Source: an uncultured Phycisphaerales bacterium
GTDB lineage: Bacteria > Planctomycetota > Phycisphaerae > Phycisphaerales > UBA1924
Direction of reading: 5' to 3'
DNA: 6,094 nt
Assembly: GCA_937871415.1 (NCBI GenBank)
Contig: CALMQD010000041.1
Coordinates: 1 to 6,094, forward strand
Position numbers and translations under genes: made by a program. Shown here piece after piece: positions 1 to 5,003 of the stretch (positions are counted from its first letter, which is position 1; each line of letters starts with the position of its first letter). The notes under the pieces are model-generated. The model did not search any database. It had not been told where the DNA came from and saw nothing but the letters and a program-made list of their open reading frames with translations.

Positions 1-1312
1 GCTCACGAACCTGCAGGAAGAGCGTGGGGATCTGGCCGCGCTGGATGATCTCCTGGCGCAAGCGTTCCGGGCGGTCGCCGCGGCTGAAGGCCATCTGCGC
101 GATGCGCCCGTTGAGCTCGGCGTCGTTGACCTGCACGTTGAAGTGCTCGGCCGCGCGGTCGAGGATGAAGAAGAGCTTGGTCTCGCGGACCGCAGCGTCG
201 GAGCTGGCGGAGCGCAGTTCGGCCATGTGCTCCTCGATCCGGGCCTGATCCCAGCCGCGGTGCATCAGGTCGAACCGGGCGCGGTCGAGGTTGCGCTGCG
301 CCTGCGTGGCCGTGACGCGCTTGGGCAGCTCCATGGTCGTGTTCTCGAGGAGGAACTTGGCGAGCTGCTGACGCATGAGCGAGCCCTGTTCGACCTGCAG
401 ACGCTGCTCGATGCGCTGGCGGATCGCGCCGCGCACCTCGGCCTCGTCCTTCATGCCGTAGCGCTCCACGATCTCGCTCATCGAGGCGGGCACGATCTCG
501 TCGGCACGCTTGATCTCGAACGTGATCGTGAGCTTCTTGCCGCGGATCGCTTCCGTCTCGTGGTTCTCGGGGCCGGTGGTCTTGATGGTGATCGTGTCGC
601 CGATTTTCGGATGGCCGATCTGCTTGGCGAAGTCGTCCACCATCACGCCCAGGATCATGCCCTTGCCTTCCTTGTTGTCCTTGGCGGGGATCTGGATGAC
701 CGCGTCGGCGATGTCGAGGTGCTTCGTGCCCTCGTCGTCCTTCATGATCGCGTGCCCGGTCAGGTAATCGCCGGCGCCGGGCTGGGCCTTGTCCTTGAGC
801 GAGCCCTCGTTGAGCAGCAGGCGGTCGATCTCCTTGCCGACCATCTCGTCGTCCACCTCCAGCGTGGGCTTCTTGATCGAGATGCCCTCGAGCTTGGGCA
901 GATCGAACGTCGGCGCAACCTCCACCTCGATCTCGAACTTCAGCGGCTTGCCGTCCTCCACTTCCGCCTTCACCAGCTCCTCGTTGCCGATCGGGTCGCC
1001 GACCAGGCGGATCTTGTGCTCCTCCACCGCCTCCCGGATCGCGGCGGAGACGAGGTTGCTCTTCGCTTCCTTGCGGATGCCGTCGCCGAATCGTTTCTCG
1101 ATCAGCCGGCGCGGCGCACGCCCGCGTCGGAACCCGGGGAGTTCCGCCTCCAGCATCAGCGTGTCGAGCGTGGTCCCGAGCTGCTCGGCGACTTTCTCCG
1201 CCGGCACCTCGATCTTGATCTTCTTGGAGCAAGGCCCGGAATCCTCGATCTTCACGAGGTTCTTGAGCCCATCCTGCTGGTCGGCCTTGCCCTTGGTCTT
1301 GGTTGCTGCCAT
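1..1312 (-). CDS. tig: Trigger factor, ribosome-associated chaperone and peptidyl-prolyl isomerase (3' end outside window)
   Basis: Trigger factor binds the ribosome at the exit tunnel and shields nascent cytosolic proteins. I translated the minus frame from the ATG at 1312 and found 437 codons without a stop; the C-terminus lies beyond the left edge. Residues 1-20 are a basic, glutamine-containing extension. The ribosome-binding domain follows, with the family signature GFRRGRAP at 60-67 (GFRKGKVP in E. coli, about 17 residues earlier). Residues about 178-268 match the FKBP-like isomerase position, ending in a segment NHETEAIRGKKLTITFEIK that resembles the E. coli YHAENLKGK stretch; the rest of this domain is divergent. 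Residues from about 275 on are the charged, helical chaperone domain. The start is supported by GGAG (plus-strand 1322-1325), nine bases upstream. E. coli trigger factor is 432 aa, so only a short tail should be missing. Family assignment is firm. Confidence 0.93.
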   Translation of the reverse strand, partial: MAATKTKGKADQQDGLKNLVKIEDSGPCSKKIKIEVPAEKVAEQLGTTLDTLMLEAELPGFRRGRAPRRLIEKRFGDGIRKEAKSNLVSAAIREAVEEHKIRLVGDPIGNEELVKAEVEDGKPLKFEIEVEVAPTFDLPKLEGISIKKPTLEVDDEMVGKEIDRLLLNEGSLKDKAQPGAGDYLTGHAIMKDDEGTKHLDIADAVIQIPAKDNKEGKGMILGVMVDDFAKQIGHPKIGDTITIKTTGPENHETEAIRGKKLTITFEIKRADEIVPASMSEIVERYGMKDEAEVRGAIRQRIEQRLQVEQGSLMRQQLAKFLLENTTMELPKRVTATQAQRNLDRARFDLMHRGWDQARIEEHMAELRSASSDAAVRETKLFFILDRAAEHFNVQVNDAELNGRIAQMAFSRGDRPERLRQEIIQRGQIPTLFLQVRE

Positions 1313-1333
1313 CGATCGGTTCTCCGGGGTCCA

Positions 1334-1360
1334 GAGCCTGCGGCACCCTGCCGGAGGCTC
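1334..1360 (-). promoter_or_regulatory. Hairpin in the tig leader, next to the Shine-Dalgarno
   Basis: An inverted repeat pairs GAGCCT (1334-1339) with AGGCTC (1355-1360) and CGGCA (1341-1345) with TGCCG (1349-1353), leaving one mismatch and a 3-base loop. In the tig mRNA its 3' side ends eight bases before the GGAG Shine-Dalgarno (1322-1325). It could affect ribosome loading or mRNA stability. No T-run follows on either strand, so it is not an intrinsic terminator. The pairing is seen; a regulatory role is inference. Confidence 0.4.
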
Positions 1361-1696
1361 CCCACCCGTGTTGCGGGCTCAAGGGTAGGTGCCGAGCGGT
1401 GTGCCGGCCCGGTTGACGCCGGAGCGCCGCCGAAACTGCTCGGACGGCTCAGAAACACGCCATTTTGCGGGAGTATCGACAACCGACACCCCCTTAACGC
1501 GGGCCGGAGGCGACGGTGGGGATAACTGGTCAGTGACCCTCGCGCCGGATGGCCCGCAAACCGCACCCCGTCGGATCGGAAAGGGTCGCATGCCCGGGAC
1601 TGGTTGACAATCGAGTGGTTTGTTTGGGTTATATTCAGATATCAAGCCCAGATAACCGGAAACTAGACATCTTTTTTGGCGGCGCAAACATCGCGC
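1361..1696. other. Divergent intergenic region with an AT-rich island
   Basis: No convincing gene lies here. The first part (1361-1603) is GC-rich and presumably holds the tig leader and promoter; the best minus-strand -10 I can see is weak (GATACT, plus-strand 1472-1477, without a good -35). From about 1604 to 1680 the composition turns AT-rich, which is striking in this window. On the plus strand it has TTGACA at 1604-1609 and TATATT at 1630-1635, but their 20-base spacing is too long for a good sigma-70 promoter. On the minus strand TATAAC occurs (plus-strand 1628-1633), a near-consensus -10 that could drive tig with a very long leader. CAGATA is repeated at 1636-1641 and 1649-1654. Short ORFs here have no ribosome sites or family resemblance. 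Confidence 0.45.
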
Positions 1697-1724
1697 TTGA
1701 CACGATCCGATCAGGCGGTACATT
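1697..1724 (+). promoter_or_regulatory. Sigma-70-type promoter for the putative small RNA
   Basis: TTGACA at 1697-1702 matches the -35 consensus exactly. After 16 bases comes TACATT at 1719-1724, four of six bases of the -10 consensus. Transcription would start near 1731. No coding region with a ribosome site follows before the terminator at 1903, so the natural product is a short RNA. This is a sequence match only; Planctomycetota promoters are not well characterised. Confidence 0.55.
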
Positions 1725-1730
1725 GTGACA

Positions 1731-1943
1731 GCCTTAACCGGCCCTTCCTGATGAAGGCGACTGCTTCTGCCCTAAACCGGGACTTCCCTTCTGCGGTCCC
1801 TGGAGAGAGAGATACGCGAGAGAGAGGGCGGAGCGAGAGAGAGTCGCTGGAGGGAAGAGCGGAGTGAGAGAGAGGCGAGAGAGGGCACACACTGTCCTCG
1901 ACCCCGGCTGCGAACTGACCGGTCGCAGCCGGGCTTCTTTTTT
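1731..1943 (+). ncRNA. Putative small RNA, about 213 nt, GA-repeat-rich, family unknown
   Basis: The stretch is bracketed by a strong promoter and a perfect-stem intrinsic terminator and holds no credible gene, so an independent small RNA is the simplest reading. The 5' third is pyrimidine-rich, with two similar segments (1732-1749 and 1770-1789) sharing the pattern CC-TAA-ACCGG-CTTCC. The middle (1802-1885) is nearly all purine, with five GAGAGAG tracts at 1803-1812, 1818-1826, 1835-1843, 1866-1874 and 1877-1883, and GGA motifs at 1780, 1802, 1830, 1850, 1853 and 1861. A long stem can form between 1783-1797 and 1843-1857 (one U-U mismatch plus some G-U pairs). An alternative small hairpin, AGCGA/TCGCT (1832-1836 with 1844-1848), places a GAGAGAG in its loop. 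I do not recognise 6S RNA, SRP RNA, RNase P RNA or tmRNA. A 38-codon ORF from the ATG at 1751 is possible but has no Shine-Dalgarno. Confidence 0.5.
1903..1943 (+). terminator. Intrinsic terminator of the putative small RNA
   Basis: A perfect 11-base-pair stem (CCCGGCTGCGA at 1903-1913 with TCGCAGCCGGG at 1923-1933) closes a 9-base loop and is followed by CTTCTTTTTT (1934-1943). This is a textbook rho-independent terminator for plus-strand transcription. It sits about 255 bases upstream of the FAS1 gene, so it ends a separate upstream transcript. The minus strand has no U-run after the stem, so it is unidirectional. Confidence 0.88.
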
Positions 1944-1946
1944 GGC

Positions 1947-2186
1947 TTGAACGACTTGGACGACCGTCGGGCTCGATCGGCTGACCGGTTCTGCGCCCTG
2001 CGCCGCTCCGGCGCGCTGCGCTCGCTTGCTGCCCATCACGCAGCGCTGCCGGCCCGAGAATCTCCGCGACTCATGAATCTGCGATCTCGGCCTGATCGAA
2101 GCCGTGGACGACGGGCAATCCCGAGAGTTCGCCGCTGAACCTGCGGCGGACCGGCTCCGGACCCCGTGTGTCGTTGTCATTCAACC
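1947..2186. other. Leader and promoter region of the FAS1 gene, nothing firmly identified
   Basis: This 240-base stretch between the terminator and the FAS1 ribosome site must contain the FAS1 promoter, but I see no clear sigma-70 boxes. A TGAAC at 2136-2140 resembles an ECF-type -35 core, yet no partner -10 stands at the usual 16-17 bases. Short ORFs here lack ribosome sites and family resemblance. Confidence 0.35.
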
Positions 2187-2192
2187 AGGAGG
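2187..2192 (+). promoter_or_regulatory. Ribosome binding site that fixes the FAS1 start
   Basis: AGGAGG lies five bases before the ATG at 2198. It decides against the in-frame GTG at 2168, ten codons upstream, which has no such site and would put residues before the signal peptide. Confidence 0.85.
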
Positions 2193-2197
2193 ATCGC

Positions 2198-3196
2198 ATG
2201 AATCGCTTGTGCCGACTGTCTATCACTCTGTCCACGCTCGCCGCCAGCACGCTCGCACTCAGCGGCATGGCCACCGGGCAGTGCGCCGCGTCCAAGGGTG
2301 AGAGCGCCGAGTCGCCCGGAACGGTCAAGACCGCGTCCTACGTCACGGAAGTGAAGGAAACCAAGGACATCGTCGACACGGCGATGGCGGCCGGGAAGTT
2401 CAGCACGCTCGCCGCGGCGCTCAAGGCGGCCGGGCTGGTCGATGTGCTCAAGGGCAAAGGGCCGTTCACCGTTTTCGCCCCGACCGACGAGGCTTTCGCG
2501 AAGCTGCCCAAGGGCACCGTGGAGAGCCTCCTCAAGCCGGAGAACAAGGAGAAGTTGGCCGCGATCCTCACCTACCACGTGGTTTCGGGCGAGGCGACGG
2601 CCGACAAGGTCGTCAAGATGACCAGCGCGGCCACCGTGAACGGCCAGCGCGTCGACATCAGCGTGAAGGACGGCAAAGTGTGGCTCGACCAACGCGCACA
2701 GGTGACGACCACCGATATCGCGTGCAGCAACGGCGTCATCCACGTCATCGACTCGGTCATCATGCCCAGCGACAAGACGATCATCCAGACGGCCGGCGAG
2801 GTCGGGTCGTTCAAGACCCTTCTCGCGGCGATTGACGCTGCGGGCCTCAAGTCGGCGCTCGAAGGCACGGGCCCGTTCACGGTCATGGCGCCGACGGACG
2901 AAGCCTTTGCGAAACTCCCGCCGGGCACCGTGGAGAATCTCCTCAAGCCGGAGAACAAGGACAAGCTGGCGGCGATCCTGAAGTTCCATGTGCTCCCCGG
3001 ACGCGTCTACGCGGATCAGGTCGTGACCATGAAGGAGAGCGTCAAGACCCTGCAGGGTTCGACGTTCATGATCAAGGTTCAGGACGGAAAGGTCTGGATC
3101 GGCAACGACAAGGCGATGGCCAATGTCGTGACCCCGGACGTCGAGGCTTCCAACGGCGTCGTCCACGTGATCGACACGGTCATCATGCCGAAGTGA
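2198..3196 (+). CDS. Secreted protein with two FAS1 (fasciclin) domains
   Basis: The 332-residue product begins with a Sec-type signal peptide (basic MNRLCR, then a hydrophobic stretch to about residue 22, cleavage likely near residues 26-30). No proper lipobox precedes the cysteine at 29, so a secreted rather than lipid-anchored protein is likelier. Two FAS1 domains follow, about 57-190 and 196-331. Each has the H1 motif ([10 protein letters not shown] at 91-100, [10 protein letters not shown] at 228-237), the central YH-type motif (TYHVV at 125-129; KFHVL at 262-266, tyrosine replaced by phenylalanine) and the H2 motif ([22 protein letters not shown]). FAS1 domains act in extracellular adhesion and matrix interactions; the ligand here is unknown. 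The gene stands alone between terminator-like hairpins, 180 bases before a SigK-like sigma factor. The start is set by AGGAGG five bases upstream. Confidence 0.93.
   Translation: MNRLCRLSITLSTLAASTLALSGMATGQCAASKGESAESPGTVKTASYVTEVKETKDIVDTAMAAGKFSTLAAALKAAGLVDVLKGKGPFTVFAPTDEAFAKLPKGTVESLLKPENKEKLAAILTYHVVSGEATADKVVKMTSAATVNGQRVDISVKDGKVWLDQRAQVTTTDIACSNGVIHVIDSVIMPSDKTIIQTAGEVGSFKTLLAAIDAAGLKSALEGTGPFTVMAPTDEAFAKLPPGTVENLLKPENKDKLAAILKFHVLPGRVYADQVVTMKESVKTLQGSTFMIKVQDGKVWIGNDKAMANVVTPDVEASNGVVHVIDTVIMPK
2459..2569 (+). repeat. First copy of an intragenic repeat encoding the FAS1 core
   Basis: This stretch encodes residues 88-124 and is repeated 411 bases (137 codons) downstream at 2870-2980. 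The proteins match at nearly every position. The DNA shares exact runs of 14 bases (2512-2525 with 2923-2936) and 23 bases (2528-2550 with 2939-2961). It reflects duplication of one FAS1 domain within the gene. Confidence 0.85.
2870..2980 (+). repeat. Second copy of the intragenic FAS1 core repeat
   Basis: Partner of 2459-2569, encoding residues 225-261. The remaining parts of the two domains are much less alike, so either the core is under strong constraint or it was homogenised by gene conversion. Confidence 0.85.
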
Positions 3197-3226
3197 ACGT
3201 TCGACCCGATCAACAAGGGTCCGAGT

Positions 3227-3258
3227 CCGCGCGGGCCGAAACGTCCGCGCGGGCATTT
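3227..3258 (+). terminator. GC-rich hairpin after the FAS1 gene, possible terminator
   Basis: CCGCGCGGGC (3227-3236) pairs with GTCCGCGCGG (3243-3252) through ten base pairs, one of them G-T, around the loop CGAAAC. The arms are also a direct repeat of GTCCGCGCGGGC, because CCGCGCGG is itself a palindrome. Only a weak ATTT follows, so termination may be inefficient, allowing some read-through into the sigma factor gene 124 bases downstream. Confidence 0.5.
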
Positions 3259-3317
3259 CCGCAACCGTGTGCCCATGAGCGTCTGCATCAACGCCATCCC
3301 CCGCTGCTGCCGGTCGT

Positions 3318-3370
3318 CCGAACCGGGAGGTCGGCAAAGCCGAACCGCACGTGCCGCGGGCGTGTACCAT
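3318..3370 (+). promoter_or_regulatory. Candidate promoter/operator of the SigK-like operon
   Basis: CCGAACCG occurs twice, at 3318-3325 and 3340-3347, 22 bases apart (about two helical turns). The second copy holds GAAC at 3342-3345, the core of many ECF -35 elements, and CGTGT follows 15 bases later at 3361-3365. Overlapping it is TACCAT (3365-3370), which could be a sigma-70-like -10 placing the transcript start at or next to the ATG at 3377. Either reading suggests a very short or absent leader; autoregulation is inference. Confidence 0.33.
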
Positions 3371-3376
3371 GGGTCA

Positions 3377-3997
3377 ATGTCCAGTGAGGCCCGGCGCGAT
3401 CCACCGGCGCCGCGTTCCGTCGCGTCCAACTCCTGCATGCCTGCCGACCCCCCCACATTCGTCCTTCAGCGTGTAGCCGCCGGCGACCAGGCGGCGGTGC
3501 AGGAGTGCATCACGCGCTACGGCGATCTGGTCTGGTCGCTGGCGAGACGGATGGCCGGTCGCGACGCCGACGACGCGGTGCAGGAGATCTTCATCGACCT
3601 GTGGCGCAGTGCCGGGCGGTTCGACCCGGCGGTCGCGAGCGAGACCACGTTTGTCGCGATGATCGCCCGACGCCGCCTAATCGACCGCCGCCGACGGGAG
3701 AGCCGCCGACCCGGCGCGGTGCTGTCGCTCGATGCCGAGGTGCCGGTGGCCGCGCCTGCACGAGAGACCATCGACCTCTCGGCCGAAGCCGCGGCTGCAC
3801 GCACAGCGATATCGACGCTCAGCGAAGACCAACAGCGGGTCCTGGGCCTGTCGATCCAGCGGGGCCTCGCGCACGAGCAGATCGCCCGGGCGACCGGTCT
3901 GCCGCTGGGAACCGTCAAGACGCACATCCGCCGCGGGCTGATCAAAGTCCGTGAGGCCTTGGAGGCGCAGGCCGCCGGTCAGGAGGTCAGGCTGTGA
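3377..3997 (+). CDS. SigK-like ECF RNA polymerase sigma factor
   Basis: This 206-residue protein is an ECF sigma factor that directs RNA polymerase to a small regulon. Sigma region 2 covers about residues 27-110; its core-binding segment reads DAVQEIFIDLWRSAGRFDP (66-84), very close to the SigK pattern QEVFLEVWRxAxxFDP, followed by the basic RRRLIDRRRR that helps melt the -10. Region 4 is about 145-195, with a helix-turn-helix around HEQIARATGLPLGTVKTHIRR for -35 recognition. It is followed by an RskA-type anti-sigma factor whose GTG start overlaps its stop. The start is uncertain: ATG 3377 has only a weak GGG upstream but follows a TACCAT box as in leaderless genes; ATG 3437 would still leave region 2 intact; the ATG at 3269 adds unrelated residues and is unlikely. 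Confidence 0.9.
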   Translation: MSSEARRDPPAPRSVASNSCMPADPPTFVLQRVAAGDQAAVQECITRYGDLVWSLARRMAGRDADDAVQEIFIDLWRSAGRFDPAVASETTFVAMIARRRLIDRRRRESRRPGAVLSLDAEVPVAAPARETIDLSAEAAAARTAISTLSEDQQRVLGLSIQRGLAHEQIARATGLPLGTVKTHIRRGLIKVREALEAQAAGQEVRL

Positions 3998-4860
3998 ACC
4001 CCCTCCACCCGACCAACCCGGTTCCGCCGTCCGATGGGGCCGAAGAGCGCCTGCTGGATCTGCTGACGGCTCAGGCGACCTGCGGATTGAGCCCGGAGGA
4101 ATCGGCTGAACTCCATCGGCTCCTCGCCGAAGCGCCCGGCGAGGGCGCGGACGCCTTTGAACTCGCGGCGGCCGCCGCCGATCTGGCGTTCATCGGCACG
4201 CTCGAAGTGATGCCCGGCGCGATCGCGGCGCGAACACTCGACGCCGTTCGGGCCGCCGCTGCGCCGGAAGGCGTTGCGGCACCGCTGCAGATGCGTGCGT
4301 TCGGGCCGGCCAGTGCGGGCCGCTCACGGCGCTGGGCGGTTGCGGGTTGGGTGGCTGCCGCGGCCTGCCTGGCGATTGCGTTCGTCGGTTGGTGGCCGAC
4401 GATCCATCGTCCCGTTTCTCAGGCCGACCTGGCGTCCCGCGCTGAAGCCTTCGCGAAGTCCACGCCGGATGTGGTCCGCCTGGCGTGGGGGGACTTCAAC
4501 GACATCGCCACCAAGGCCCCGCCCGAAGTCCCGGGGGTCAAGGGTGAAGTGATCTGGAGCGATTCCGAGCAGAAGGGCTACATGAAACTCACCGGCCTCC
4601 CGGTGAACGATCCCCGGCGGGAGCAGTACCAGCTCTGGATCGTCGATGCCGAGCGCGGCCTCCAGCAGCGGATCAGCGGCGCGATCTTCGACGTTCCCGC
4701 GGGCTCGGCCTCGGGCGGCCCGGCGACGGTCGTGGTGCCGATCGAGCCCGGTCTGCACGTGGGCAAGGCCCAGCTGTTCGCGGTCACGATCGAGAAGCCC
4801 GGCGGGGTGTGGGTCTCGGACATGTCCCGGCGGGCGTGCCTGGCCGCCAACACGCAGTGA
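3994..4860 (+). CDS. RskA-type transmembrane anti-sigma factor
   Basis: This 288-residue protein should hold the sigma factor encoded just upstream inactive at the membrane. Residues about 15-90 form the cytoplasmic anti-sigma part (LLDLLTAQATCGLSPEESAEL, typical of RskA N-termini); there is no HxxxCxxC zinc motif, as usual in RskA. One membrane helix spans about 114-134. Residues about 180-278 are the extracytoplasmic RskA C-terminal domain, with GYMKLTGLP, YQLWIVD (212-218), PIEPGLHVGKAQLFAVTIE and the PGGVWVSDMSR ending. It starts with GTG at 3994 inside GTGA, sharing four bases with the sigma gene's stop, and has AGGAGG at 3981-3986, seven bases away: tight translational coupling keeps the two proteins in proportion. 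In Mycobacterium, RskA is cut by regulated intramembrane proteolysis to free SigK; the same is plausible here but not shown. Confidence 0.9.
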   Translation: MNPLHPTNPVPPSDGAEERLLDLLTAQATCGLSPEESAELHRLLAEAPGEGADAFELAAAAADLAFIGTLEVMPGAIAARTLDAVRAAAAPEGVAAPLQMRAFGPASAGRSRRWAVAGWVAAAACLAIAFVGWWPTIHRPVSQADLASRAEAFAKSTPDVVRLAWGDFNDIATKAPPEVPGVKGEVIWSDSEQKGYMKLTGLPVNDPRREQYQLWIVDAERGLQQRISGAIFDVPAGSASGGPATVVVPIEPGLHVGKAQLFAVTIEKPGGVWVSDMSRRACLAANTQ

Positions 4861-4902
4861 TGTATCGGCCTCCGGCCTCCGCGGCCGCACAGGCCCGTTG
4901 GC

Positions 4903-4925
4903 GGGTCGTTCGCTCACGAACGCCC
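4903..4925 (+). promoter_or_regulatory. Inverted repeat between the two sigma factor operons
   Basis: CGTTCG (4907-4912) and CGAACG (4917-4922) pair around the loop CTCA, extended by three G-C pairs beyond a bulged T. No T-run follows, so it is a poor intrinsic terminator. It may be a read-through-limiting stem or an operator. TAGATTAT at 4935-4942, 16 bases beyond CGAACG, is the only -10-like sequence ahead of the second sigma factor, but no good -35 stands at the right distance. Confidence 0.3.
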
Positions 4926-4992
4926 CGACGGCGGTAGATTATCGCGCGCCGGCACTTTCCCAGATTCGGGAGCGCGCACCCGCGACCGGCCA

Positions 4993-4997
4993 TGAGG
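4993..4997 (+). promoter_or_regulatory. Ribosome binding site favouring ATG 5004
   Basis: TGAGG lies six bases before the ATG at 5004. It overlaps the alternative in-frame ATG at 4992, which itself has only GACCGG upstream. This favours the shorter protein by four residues. Confidence 0.5.
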
Positions 4998-5003
4998 TTC
5001 TCA

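Noticed and set aside
3..1382. Long minus-strand open frame (459 codons) in another frame over tig
   Set aside because: Arg/Gly/Gln-rich composition and no family resemblance; the neighbouring minus frame encodes unmistakable trigger factor with GFRRGRAP.
143..1525. Long plus-strand open frame (460 codons) across the trigger factor region
   Set aside because: It is the antisense shadow of tig, rich in Leu/Asp/Arg repeats typical of GC-rich mirror frames, with no ribosome site and running past the tig promoter region.
1379..1723. Minus-strand 114-codon ORF upstream of tig
   Set aside because: No ribosome site or recognisable family, and it crosses the AT-rich promoter island; more likely chance in the tig leader.
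1676..1867. Plus-strand 63-codon ORF, or its 38-codon version from ATG 1751, in the small RNA locus
   Set aside because: The longer form starts upstream of the promoter's transcription start. The shorter form has no Shine-Dalgarno and low-complexity Arg/Glu/Ser content from the GAGAGAG tracts. A small peptide is not fully excluded.
1802..1886. CRISPR-like or tandem repeat array
   Set aside because: The GA tracts are short, irregularly spaced and part of a purine run; there are no uniform repeats with unique spacers.
1731..1943. 6S RNA
   Set aside because: The length and a long internal stem are roughly compatible, but I cannot see the closing stem and central bubble architecture with confidence; an Infernal search would decide.
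2168..2197. GTG start at 2168 extending the FAS1 protein by ten residues
   Set aside because: It has no ribosome site, its own codons contain the AGGAGG of the ATG at 2198, and it would place polar residues before the signal peptide.
2177..3370. Minus-strand 397-codon open frame antisense to the FAS1 gene
   Set aside because: Shadow frame full of Asp/Val/Arg/His; the plus frame has two complete FAS1 domains and a perfect ribosome site.
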